Origin: Archilochus colubris
Taxonomy: Eukaryota > Chordata > Aves > Apodiformes > Trochilidae
Direction: 5' to 3'
NCBI GenBank assembly: GCA_023079485.1
Contig: CM041084.1
Location: forward strand, 135,438,792-135,502,791
DNA length: 64,000 nucleotides
The translations under genes and the position numbers were made by a program. Every line of letters starts with the position of its first letter. Within the stretch, counting starts at the first letter, position 1. Of the stretch, positions 1 to 10,689 are shown piece by piece. The notes under the pieces are model-generated. The model saw nothing but the letters and a program-made list of their open reading frames with translations. It had not been told where the DNA came from and did not search any database.

Positions 1-229
1 AGTCTACAGAAACTGCCAGGGGCAGCACCTGGGAAGCTCAGGCCCTGACAGCAGAGGAAACAGCTACAGAGCATCTCTCTGGGACTATCCGTGGGCAGGA
101 AGGAGAGAAAGGGACGTTTTTTGCAAAGCCCTTTGTTTTGTCTTTTCCCTGGGCTGTTTTAGGTGCTTCATCCCAGCTTTTGCCCTCAATATTCAGTATT
201 TTATTCAAGAGCAAGCAAAGCGGCTTCTC

Positions 230-560
230 AACAGGTGCTGTGTAAACTTGCACGGCTCCCGCCGGTACCGCGACTCGGGGAGACCGGCCCGAGTCTTTAA
301 TTTTGTAGGATGCTGCCGCCCCGCGACTCCTGCTCACAAAGCAGCTGCTTGGGCAGCAGCTCCGGAGCCACCCGCTACCCCAGCGCCTCCGCACCGCGCC
401 CGCCGCGCCTCGCAGCCAGCGAGCCCGAGGCTTGCAAACTATGGTACTCGGCACAGAGAATGCGCTAATGACACAGGGCTGAACCAGGGAAAAGAAATGC
501 CCCCGAAACCTCGGGTTGGTCTGGACTGCAGACCTTCTCCAGAACGGGGCAAAGCTCAGG
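230..560. promoter_or_regulatory. Minor CpG-rich patch
   Basis: CpG dinucleotides are frequent here (for example around 255-290 and 380-425) compared with the AT-rich body of the window, but density is clearly lower than in the island at 2.7-3.5 kb. Open frames cross it on both strands, including a 285-codon frame on the minus strand (38-895) and a 120-codon frame on the plus strand (248-610). Neither product has a recognisable domain or low-bias composition, so I treat the openness as a GC effect. It may be the flank of a promoter whose gene lies left of the window; that is inference. Confidence 0.4.
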
Positions 561-2680
561 GAGCAGCTGGCTTCAATAGACGCAAAAGGAGAAAATGTGC
601 CTGTAATTAAAATGTGCATTAATGTCGCAGTCAAGCCCCTTTTCCGCGGTCCCTGTGTGTCAGGATAATGTGGGATGAGGTAAATGTCCTCGACACTCTC
701 CTCCTCCCTTTCTTCCCCCTGCCCCCGCCTCTCCGCGAAACACGAATTACCATTTCCACGCGAGGCAACTGGGGGGACAAGCAGCTGCAAACCTCGACAA
801 TAAACTGTTTCATCCAAGGCAGTGCCACCTCGGGTAGGCAAGCCTTTAAATGCTCCCCCTCCACCAACACACCTCTTTGCCACCCGTGCAGGCAACCTCT
901 GTAGCCGATAAGCAAGTCTAAAAACTCGGAGAGGATCGATAATGCCTACTAAATATTCTGAGAGTGTATGAGTGTGGCGGGGAGGAGGGATGAGGATGAG
1001 GAGGGGGATAAAAGGGTGATTAATCAGATATTAATCACTGGCCACAAACAAGGGGAGATTATTTCGGGTAGGCAACCGACTGTGGGGAGTTGCAGAATAG
1101 ATCCTTTCACTGAAGGCACGCGTGATGGGATCAGCACTTCATCGTTTAGCGATGCCTGTGCAATTTTGAAGGTGCCCATTATTCAGTCCACGTATTTCTT
1201 CTCTATGTGTAGCATTTTGCCTAACTATCTGCAAGCACAGACTTAGTGGAGATACTTACGCTGCTAAGGTTTCCCTTTTGCACTCCTCTCATGAATACAG
1301 AAGCAGACAGAAAGCAAAATAGCCTCTGCTCCGAAAAAGAGACAAAAAACCCATAATAAAACAAAACAAAAAAATACCCCCCCTCCTAAAAAAAAATAAA
1401 AAATCCACCCCCCAAACCTCACAGACATCAGGGAAAAGGGACCAAAGGAGGGAAGAGAAAAGCTGTCGATCTTTTGCACCCATCGGCAGACCATGCCTTC
1501 AAGGCTGAAGTGCTAGCGTACCTTTTTTTCGACAGCCCTGCATGCATACCAACAGCTGAGCGTGAAGCGCATTTCGGGCTGAGACGGCTACGCACACACT
1601 GGGCTCCTCCGTAACTTTCCCCACGCAATGGGTTAAACTAATAAGTGTATCGATACAGGCATTCCCGCAAAGAGCCCGTTGCTCGACTAAAAACCAGAAA
1701 TGTAGGTAATCCCACACACACTACCATCATCATCATCGTAGCAAAGTCATCGGGTGAGATTTACTTGAATATACACTAGTCAGAGGCTGTATGAACCAAC
1801 TCACGTCTCCGTTTGAGCATACTGCAAGAATATTTATTGAGACCAAGCTCAGTCACTGCATTGAACGGCAAGCCTGGCAAACAAACACATTCCCTATCTC
1901 CGAAGAGAGCTCTGAATCAACTCCTCCTTTCCCCCCCGCTTTAGCGATAATTTATATATTTCTATTGCAAAGCACCCATGGTAAAAATACAAAATAAGAG
2001 AGAAAAATATTTTTAAATACATCTTGGTCCAAAGCGAGAGCTTGCAACGCCCTGACCGAAAGCAAACGGACTCCTAAAAATATACCTTCAAATACTACCC
2101 TACCTTTCACACACGAAACCATCAATAAAAAGACGAGGTTCCAAAATGTAAATCCACTTTTAATCTCCATTTTCTTCACCAGGATGAAGTCCAGCCGGCC
2201 ACATTTAGTACATCCCCTTTCCCAAAAGTCTGCTAATTTCGGTTCCTTTGCACGGATTTCCCCTCTGCAGATCCCTTTCATATTATTCTTGAGAGCTCCT
2301 AATTCCTATTCCTTGGCCAGGCGCAGCGGAGTTGTTGCTGTTGATGGTGCGCGGTCACAGCTCGGAGTGAATGGTGTTTCTGGGATACCACAGCAACCTT
2401 GACGAGGACTCAACCATCTCTCCAACGGGGGCACAAAGTCTGAGCTACTCTCGATCGTGTCTTTTCCTTCCCCCACCCCCCCGCTACCCCAACTCCCTGC
2501 ACAGCCGAAACCCACCACAACCCTGGCTCGTTACAGCATCCACCAGGAGCCACGGAAGACCATCTTAAAGCTCAGACACTCTCGAATAAACTCCAAACAG
2601 TATTTGCAATTCAGATTCTCCCCCCGCCCCTCTGTTCCCCCAGGAGGATCAATTCTGCCTAGGAAAACGGCTCGGCAAAG
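560..2680. other. No gene seen; GC-moderate flank of CpG island
   Basis: Mixed-composition, mostly unique-looking DNA. It holds homeodomain-type motifs near 1,016-1,038, an A/C-rich stretch at 1,360-1,415, a short (CAT)n run near 1,726 and C-rich runs near 1,930 and 2,470. I see no repeat family and no convincing exon. Confidence 0.5.
1016..1038. promoter_or_regulatory. Inverted pair of PBX/HOX-like sites
   Basis: A perfect 9-bp inverted repeat, GTGATTAAT (1,016-1,024) and ATTAATCAC (1,030-1,038), separated by 5 bp. Each arm contains TGATTAAT, which fits the known PBX-HOX composite consensus TGATNNAT, and 1,017-1,026 is itself a 10-bp palindrome. Lying on the shoulder of a CpG island, it looks like a homeodomain binding site; occupancy is inference. 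Confidence 0.35.
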
Positions 2681-3470
2681 AACACAGTGGCGAGGTTTCC
2701 ACAGCCTCCCGGAGGAGCCTCCGGCAGCTAACCCGGCGGGGCTCACCCATCCTGCCGCCGCTACCCAGAACAATCACTGCCTCCTTATTAAGAATTCACG
2801 TGCCATGCTGGGGGCTGCCACTGTCTCCACCGGCACACACACATGTACACACACACACATCTCGCACCGGAGCCTCTCCGAGGGGATGATTTGCAGGCAA
2901 ACTGCTCTGCGCGGGGGCGTTAGTGACAGGACGGTCTCCGCGGGAGCGGGGAGGCAGCGGGCAGGGGCGCGGCAGGCACAACCCTGCTCCCCGAAGAGCA
3001 CGACTACAGCCGTGCGTGCATCCCAGGGGGTCTATTTACAGCCGCGGGGATGGGGAAGGCGGCTCCGCGCAGTTCCGCGCAGGGCCGCGGAGCAGGCTGG
3101 CCGGGGCGGGCGGGCGGGGGCGGCGCGGCGGCGGCTCGGTCAGGAAGAGCTCTGGTGCCACCTAGCGGCCGCGCCGCCGCGCCGTCGGGGCCGCTCCGCG
3201 GGGGCGGGGGAGCTCCGCGGTGCGCCGCTACGCGAGGTGGGGGGGGCGGCCGAGGGGAAGGGCATCTGTGGCCGGGACTGCCAGACTGGCACCCAGCCCG
3301 TCTAGCAGGGCTCGAAGCCTGCGTTTCAGGTTTCCTTCTTCTGCCCGGCCCATCTACTGCGCAAGGTGCGCGGGGTGGCCGTTCCCTCCGCGAAGGGGGC
3401 GGGCAAGCAAAGCCTGTGGTGCGGGGGTGCGCGTGTGAGCGGGGGTGCAGGGATGTTTGTTCCAAGTGTG
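2680..3470. promoter_or_regulatory. CpG island, candidate promoter
   Basis: Very CpG-dense DNA with GC boxes at 3,103-3,120, 3,201-3,210 and 3,395-3,404, a CACGTG E-box at 2,797-2,802, a short CA run at 2,834-2,860 and a weak TATA-like TATTTA near 3,033-3,038. In vertebrates such islands mark promoters, often TATA-less. Frames of 149-282 codons cross it (2,457-3,305, 3,050-3,499 plus; 3,004-3,465 minus), but the products are Ala/Gly/Pro/Arg-rich and unrecognisable, as expected by chance in GC-rich DNA. The transcript it serves is not visible: it could be a 5' untranslated exon, a non-coding RNA, or an island for a gene left of the window. Confidence 0.75.
3156..3170 (-). promoter_or_regulatory. 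Probable CTCF binding site
   Basis: Read on the minus strand this is GGCCGCTAGGTGGCA, which contains CCGCTAGGTGGC and fits the CTCF core CCRSYAGRKGGC at every position. It sits in the middle of the CpG island. CTCF sites at promoters commonly mark insulators or loop anchors; the minus-strand orientation would set the loop direction. Binding itself is not shown by sequence. Confidence 0.6.
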
Positions 3471-4060
3471 GGTGGGTGGGTGTGCACCTTTGTCCCTAGG
3501 GGTGTGTGTGTGTGTACATGCGTGTGCGTGTGCATGCAACTGCTCTTGCTGTGTGAGTGCTTTCATGGGGCCCTGTTGGTGTTAGTGCTGGCCTGCGGTG
3601 TTTGTGTGGGTGCATGTGTGTTTGGGTGCATGTGTGTTTGCACCTGGGAATGTCCGTGTGTGCAGTCCGTGTCTGTGCCAGTATGTGCCTGCGTGGGTGT
3701 GTTTGTGTGTGTGCATGTGCTGCCATGTGGAATTTAAGTGGGTGTGCACATGTGTGTGGCATGTGATTGTGTGTGCTCAGAGCATGTGTGTGCATGTATC
3801 TGTAATTCTTTGCATGTGTGCACACGTGTTTTGCATGTATGCGTGTGTACATCTGTGTGTGCAAGTGTGCATGGCTCTGTGCCTGTGCACTTATGTCTTG
3901 TATATGTGTGCATAGGTGTGCATGTTTCATATATGTCTACAGGTGTTTGTTCATGATTTTGTCTTGCATATGTGTGTGTGCATATGTTAATTCTTACAGG
4001 TTTGCAGGTGTACATTTTTATGTGGACGTGTGCATCTGCATGGTCTGAAGTAAAGTGCTG
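3430..4060 (+). repeat. Degenerate TG-rich alternating tract
   Basis: About 630 bp dominated by GTGT, GTGC and CATG units, mostly alternating purine-pyrimidine, on the plus strand. It begins at the edge of the CpG island and fades out near 4,060. The Cys/Val-rich plus-strand frames and His/Thr-rich minus-strand frames over it are repeat translations, not genes. Alternating purine-pyrimidine DNA of this type can adopt Z-DNA. Confidence 0.85.
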
Positions 4061-4089
4061 ATGTACACAACTGCGTGCACTGGAAAATT

Positions 4090-4110
4090 TGGCAGTCAGT
4101 CAGTCAGTCA
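4090..4110 (+). repeat. Short (CAGT)n microsatellite
   Basis: About four to five tandem CAGT units just beyond the TG-rich tract, ending at the TAAAGCC that follows. Confidence 0.7.
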
Positions 4111-5770
4111 TAAAGCCTGGATCATTGTGCATCCCCACAGGGTTTTACATTTCCCTGTGTGGAATAGTGTGTTTGGTGTTTGTATGTGAAGGGAATGCAT
4201 TTGTGGAAAGGTGTATCCCAGCTAGGAACTATTTTTGATGTGGCTGTGGATGTGATATGAGGCTTTCTATATATGTGTAGGGATATATGTGAATTTGTAT
4301 GAACATATGTGTATACACATTATACATATGCAGTGGTACCACCATATCATAGACAATAATATTGAAGGATTCTGAAAAGGTAATGATTCATTCTTTACTC
4401 CTAAAGCACAATGTGAAACAAGTTTGTGTGGCTGTGAGTGTCCTCCCGTGTGGGTGTAGGGGTGAACAGTATGTGCTTTCCTTCCACCTTTGCTTACAGA
4501 CGTGCTCTGCTTTAGTGAGGCCAGAGGCATTTAGCAGAGTGTAGCCCTGCATATGCCTGGCAGAGGTCGGCTCTCTAGTTGGAGGATTTCATGTAGCTGG
4601 TGTGAGAAAAGAAATATCTTTAGCTGCAAGTGCTGACACTAACCGGCCCCATCGGATTCATACAAGTTTGTTTACCGGGGAGAAGCAAAGGTATATATTT
4701 CACAGCCTCCTGTACTGTCTACAGCCCTCTCCTGCAGACACATAAGTCTTGGAGAGTGACTGTTGTAATTGAAACTTGGTGGGCTTGTTCACTTCCACTG
4801 CATCAGCTGCAGAATGTGATCTCTCAAGCAATACAAACCCTGTTCTGGTGTTAAAGGCACTGCTACAATAGGATCAACTTTTTTGACAAAATGATCCCTG
4901 GTTTAGGTAACTTGGCATGGGCGAAAACCACTCTGTTCAGAACCTGCTCACTGTATTTGTTCTAAGAATTCTAATATATCTCTGTATCTCTTTATACATG
5001 TGTGTACACGTGTAACTGGAATCCATTTTTAAGTGCGTTACAAAACTGAAGGGAGAGTTCTGCTTTCAGAATAGCACAAATGGCTTTGCTTCTAGTATTC
5101 AGCTTTTTTTGGTTTGGTTTGTTTTGTTTTTTCCTTTTTTTTTTTTTCTTTTTTTGTAATGCACTTGGAATAAAATTCTGCCCTTATTACCCCAAGAACA
5201 CCACTTTCCAGCTCTGGAAAGATCTCCTTGGGATAAACAGTAGTTATGGAGCATAAGAAGTGGTTATTGAAGACGTGGGGTTACTATTTTCTAATTCACA
5301 CATTGCGTATGTAACTTATGCAGGAAGGAGGTTTATTTTGATGTTGTTAGAAGTCAGACAGTACGATTTATGCTGTGAGTTGCCTGTATTGCTTCTGGAA
5401 GTGAAATTTTGGCTCATCAGTTAGATGTTCAATGTAAATGAAGAAATACTTAAAAAGGGAAAGCCCAAGGAATTTTTATGACCAAATTTCTCATTTTCAA
5501 AGACTCTTACATTTTCAAGTAATTTGGATGCTTTTTAAAAGTAGTACTTCAGCTACTAAAGCAATTTTTTGAGGCTCATTTGATAGTATTAATGCTAGGG
5601 TGGGGACTGAATTTCTTTAGAGAACACTTCTCATCCCAACCCTCAAACACTGTGTTGCATTTTTATTGTGTTTGGATTATTATTAAAGAATAGCATCCTG
5701 TAGACTTTTGAGTGGTTTTGGGTTCAAGCTGTAGGTTGTGCTATATGTATCATTTTCATATAGTGTTACA
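4110..5770. other. No gene seen; AT-rich unique DNA
   Basis: No coding signal or recognised transposon. It contains scattered TGTG-rich words up to about 4,330 and a T-rich run at 5,104-5,156. Confidence 0.5.
5104..5156 (+). repeat. T-rich low-complexity run
   Basis: Runs of T separated by GG, G or CC. No source element is visible next to it. Confidence 0.7.
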
Positions 5771-5773
5771 CTC

Positions 5774-6050
5774 CCCTTCCCTTCCCTTCCCTTCCCTTCC
5801 CTTCCCTTCCCTTCCCTTCCCTTCCCTTCCCTTCCCTTCCCTTCCCTTCCCTTCCCTTCCCTTCCCTTCCCTTCCCTTCCCTTCCCTTCCCTTCCCTTCC
5901 CTTCCCTTCCCTTCCCTTCCCTTCCCTTCCCTTCCCTTCCCTTCCCTTCCCTTCCCTTCCCTTCCCTTCCCTTCCCTTCCCTTCCCTTCCCTTCCCTTCC
6001 CTTCCCTGCCCTTCCCTTCCCTGCCCTTCCCTTCCCTGCCCTTCCCTTCT
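5774..6050 (+). repeat. (CCCTT)n pentanucleotide array
   Basis: An uninterrupted CCCTT array from about 5,774 to 6,006 (roughly 46 units), followed to about 6,050 by units carrying CCCTG variants. The complementary strand is (AAGGG)n. Flanking DNA to about 6,160 remains pyrimidine-rich (TCTC, TTTC). Open frames across it on both strands encode only Leu/Pro/Phe/Ser or Arg/Glu/Gly/Lys repeats. The purine strand has regularly spaced GGG runs and could fold into G-quadruplexes. Confidence 0.97.
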
Positions 6051-6159
6051 TCCCATTTCCTTCTTTTGCTCTCTTACTCTGTTACTTATCCTCTCTGTGT
6101 TTCTCTTGCCCTCTTTTTTTTCTCTTTCTCCTCTCTCTTTTCTGTCTTTTCACCCTCTT

Positions 6160-9100
6160 TTGGCATGGTCAAGCTTATTGATCATTTGGGTGCCAGTCAA
6201 GGATGAAAGTGACTTGGCAAGGACCATTAAGTCAATCACTATGATTAAATACTCCCAGGAATTTTAGAATGTGCTGAAATCAGAAATGGGCAGATTCTTA
6301 AATTTCTGGCCTTGTCAGGCACATGAATGTCAGCATTGCTACTATGAAATGTGTATTGGAGACCTGGCAGTGATGCTGCTCCTTCATGTTGTTATTGTTG
6401 GATGCTTCCTAAGGTACACCACGCCGTGATGCCTTAGATACAGGCTATGTAAGCAGGCACTCTTTCCTCAGAATCTCCAAGAAATTAACAAACCAAAATA
6501 GATCTATGGTATAATCTGCTACTACTGGTATTCACATTTCCCCTTGTCACAGTTCCCTGTTCTCTTTGCCAAGGCAGATAAAATTTAAGTTCTGATAATT
6601 ACATTACAAATTCCTCCTACATTTTTAACCACATTTGTTATTTTTCATTCACTGTCATATACTTTTGTGTAAGGTAGCTGTATTTTGTTAAATAACTCCT
6701 ACATTTTGCCCTTGGGTAACTTCATCCTAATTGTAGATAGACTGATTGATTTGCTTTAGAAAATGTAGTAGGTCTTTTGTGAAAAATAACACTGTGATTA
6801 GTATGTTACACAGTTCTTGCAACCACAGACAGCATATGTAGGTATGTGTAGAGCGTATAGTAAGTGATATTTAAAAATGTTTACTTGACTTAGGACACAA
6901 ATCTCATTCACTCATATCATGTTATTTTGAACATCCTGACTTAATGCAGGATGTAGAATTTTCTGAATTCCTGTAACAACTTAGTCTATCTGGTTATAAA
7001 CCCAGATACAATTTTTAGACCTAACAATCTTATCTGTTTGTGAGCCCTGACATCCTTATCTTACCTTGAAAACACTAGGAGAGTGTTTCAAATGTACTCC
7101 CACACTTCCATTTTCTCATTTAATGCTTTCAACATGTATTGGAGTCCTTCAGAAGTCACAAAGACACCGGTGTGCCATCCTCATGTAGGTGGCAGTTCAC
7201 TCCATACGTCTGTTTATACTCAGAGTAATTTTACTGCTGTGAAACATTTGAAGAGGTTTAGATGGGAAAGAGTGAGGCATGGATTGCACAACAGATGTTG
7301 GGGTGCTACCATATGCTGGTGTTACTGCCACATATTCCCATGTGGCATATTGTACATAGATTGTACAGGATACACAGGATACACAGGATACAGCTGTAGT
7401 ATGAAGATCATATATAAAACAATCAAAAGAAAGATCCAGTAAAGCACATACAATGATGGAAATAGCTGGATGGGAAAGATGCCATAGTATCTACCTCTTC
7501 TTGACTCCTTTTTAACTTAAGATCTCATGAATCAGGTTCTGAGCTGGTCCTAGTAGCAAGGATCTCTGTTTAAGAAAATATTCAAGAGTACCCACTTACA
7601 CTCCTGAATAAAGAAAAAGTGGAGTATTTCTTTCAGATGCACTGTTCCTAGGGAGACAGAAATCACATGTGTCATTATTACAATTAGCTGTAGTTTTTTT
7701 ATCTCCCTGTTAAGTGTTCCTTGCATTCTGATGGAGGCTACATTTGAAATTTGGAGACGAGAGAGAATGCAGTTCTATTTTATGCAACATTTCCTGATTT
7801 AGATGTTGTGGTATATAACAATTTTCACATGTAATTCAAGGAATTAGCTTTGGTATGCTGCTACCACACTTTGAATATTTTAGTGACTAATTTTTTTTTT
7901 TTTTTTTGTATCAGTCACCATCAGTCAAGATGATCTTGGTGTGTAGTTTTGTTTGTCTGGGATTTAAACTGCTGACATTCTCAACAGAAGCTGTCACCAC
8001 TGTAATGTTCTTGCATCTCTAGTCAGCAGACTTTCAATTTGATGATTTGGAAATCCTATAGGGTGTGTGAAAATGATAAGTGTCTGACTTTACACAGGCA
8101 GAATTACTTTTTATGTGGTATGTGCAGTAAGGCCAGACTCACTAGTATTTTCTAGGCAGTCAGTTGGGCAGAGTTTAGATCTTGATTCCCCTGTCCTTAC
8201 TAATTGAGTGACATACGTTCAAATAGCTATTTTTACACTAGCTGTATCTGGCAGTTTAGGAGCTTTGATTCATGACCAAAGATGTCATTGCTTATTCTGA
8301 TCAATGCTCTGCTTTGCTGAGATGTATGTCACTCCCAACAAGTTCATGCATGTGATACAGTGCCACATTGTGCAGTGAAAGTGTGCCAAAGGGATGTTGT
8401 GAATGTTTAGAAAGATATTAAATGTTATTGTTGCAGCAAATACAATTATTTAGTATATACTTAAAGTCAGATTATCACCTGGAGTTCTGGATACCATGGA
8501 CGTAAAATATAGAAATTCCATAATAAAGAATGGCTGCATGTAGTGTCAGCAGAACAAAAGAAAAGAAGAGGTAAATATTGGTTGGGGAAAGCGTGGTAGA
8601 AATTGCTATGCTTTGTTACTAAAGTAATAAATAAAAATGTCTAGATTTACATCAAATGCTATCCTTCTGTAGTAATAGTACTATTGCAGTATGTAAAGGA
8701 AAAGAAATCAGAAAAGGGTGGCGAGGTGCTGAAATAGGAAGAAAAAAGATTTTTTTAGTGGATTGTGTAGGTCGGAAAGTGGGTGAGCTGGTGGGGGAAG
8801 ATTAAAACATCCTTCCATATTCCACTTTCCTGTTTTCATTAGATTGAGACATAGTAAATGTATATTAAATATGTCATTTTTTAAACTGTCATTCAGTGAT
8901 AATCAGAAGAAATGTATGTACTGTCATTCTTCACTGAGCAAATATGAACTGCGTTCACACTGCTGAGTGTAGACTTTTTCAGTAGCCTTCTATTTGTTAG
9001 CCAGTGGGTGAAAAGAATACTTTATAGAAAAAAGGATTTCTACTCTATCTTGGATTTTGTTTTAATTATTTATGTGACTGGTTTGGTTTGTTTTGTTTCC

Positions 9101-10190
9101 CCCCCCTGCATTATCTGTTGCATTGTTTAATGTTTAATGTTTTTAATGTCTTTATGTGGTTCTTGGAATGTTAGGGGAGAAAAGCACTGTAGATATAAAA
9201 TTAATAATTAATTATTTTTTATGATACTTAAAGGAGTTACATATATAAATTCTCTGGCATCTGCAGAACAAATCTACAAGGCCTCTGTTTTGTTGTTATT
9301 CTGCATGAAGGATTCTCCTTGCCTTGAACAGGAATTCTGTTAACCTGTAAAAATATTATTAACCTTGACTCTGATTTCAGATTGCAAATTTGACAATGAA
9401 CATCTTTTATAAGCAAATTATACCTATGAAGAATGTTGATGTTCTATCTGCCTGCCATATATTCTTTTGTAAACATTTAAAATATAGAGATTGTTGACAC
9501 TGCAGACAGAATTAAACTGGTTTAAAGACAAATTTCTGGATGGCTTTAAGATGCTGAATGCTGAGGTTATAAAAGCTCATACAGGTTAGGCAAGTTTGGT
9601 AACAAGTGTTTGCAATTTTTAATTTTGAAGAAAAGGTAGGCAAAAATGGAACTTAAGTGTATCTGAGGAACATAAATATCACAGCTGAGACATTTAATTT
9701 AGATTCGTGACTGCATTATTAATTTTTTTGAGAGTGTTAAAGTTAACCTAGTAAAATATTTCAGACTTTTGTTTGTAATATTTAATGTTAGACATCGATT
9801 GCAAGCTGGGAGGTGTTAAAGAGAGCAGCTGGAAAAGATTATTGTACTAGTTTCAGGCTATTTTGTTTCAGCTAGATATTTGGTATGCATGAACATAGCT
9901 AGACCCTTTTCCTATCTATTTCGCTCTGTACTACACTTTCAAATGATTTATAATGTTTGAATCCCTTCCCCTGTTTAGCCAAGTGCAGTATTACAGCAAA
10001 GAGTATATCAGTGCTGATTTTGAATGGCTTTTCACAGCCAGCTCTGTGGCTGTGTGCTGCTTTTTCTGTAGGGGCATCGCGTATCACTTGGAGAATGATG
10101 AGCTAAAAGTAATGAGTAGTGATGTGGTGATGCTATAATTTTTCATGCAGCTTGAAATACAAATCTGAGCTGACTTGTGTTAGGGTATGT
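6160..10190. other. No gene seen; AT-rich unique DNA
   Basis: About 4 kb of AT-rich DNA with no recognised repeat family or coding exon. Small items inside are a 9-bp repeat at 7,364-7,392, a T17 run at 7,891-7,907 and a T/G-rich run near 9,080-9,108. Confidence 0.5.
7364..7392 (+). repeat. 9-bp tandem repeat
   Basis: Three copies of a 9-bp unit, ACACAGGAT, the first incomplete, directly in tandem. Confidence 0.8.
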
Positions 10191-10410
10191 GATAAAAAGG
10201 CCACCCCCATACACACAGAAGAGCACAGATACACAAGCCCCTTTCCAACCTTCCCAGAGCTGTCCCAGCAGAGAATCAGCCCCACAGACCAGGTGAGACC
10301 CCACATTGTGAGAGTCTGGGACACTCATCTGGGGCACCACACACACACTGGGGGGGGCTCCCAGCCCTTAGGGACAGTGTGCATTATAGTATGCAGGAGA
10401 AAATAATGCT
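10190..10410. other. GC-moderate island, possibly transposon-derived
   Basis: A C-rich block with CA runs and a G8 run at about 10,350, sharply richer in GC than its surroundings. The abrupt composition change is typical of an inserted LTR fragment, but I do not recognise the family. Confidence 0.25.
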
Positions 10411-10689
10411 GGGATTGTTCAAGGCTTATTGTGGGATGTTTAGGGTAGGAACCAAAGGTGGGGAAATGGATAAAAGTAGTTTGGGAAGGGACAGATGTAC
10501 AAAAATGGAGAGACAGGAAGACAGGAAGGGATCAGTGGCCTGCTGACTGCTGGCCAGTACTTTTGTCTGCATTTCAGATGGTAGGCTACATTTTTCATCA
10601 CTGCACATCTATAGTTTATTTAGTTTGATGCTCTCAAAATGTGCTGCTTTTTACCTGTTTATTGTTTTGATGGGTAGCAAAAATCGTTG

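Noticed and set aside
38..895. 285-codon minus-strand frame at the left edge
   Set aside because: No recognisable domain, lies in GC-moderate DNA where stops are rarer, and overlaps equally unconvincing plus-strand frames.
2457..3305. 282-codon plus-strand frame over the CpG island
   Set aside because: Composition follows the CpG island (Arg/Ala/Gly/Pro), frames are open on both strands at once, and no family resemblance is visible.
3496..4048. Cys/Val-rich and His/Thr-rich frames up to 144 codons
   Set aside because: Translations of a TG/CA-rich low-complexity tract.
5774..6050. CRISPR-like or satellite array
   Set aside because: No spacers; simple slippage repeats in a vertebrate genome.
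5712..6206. Frames of 96-164 codons across the CCCTT array
   Set aside because: Pentamer repeats without stop codons are open in all phases; the products are simple repeats.
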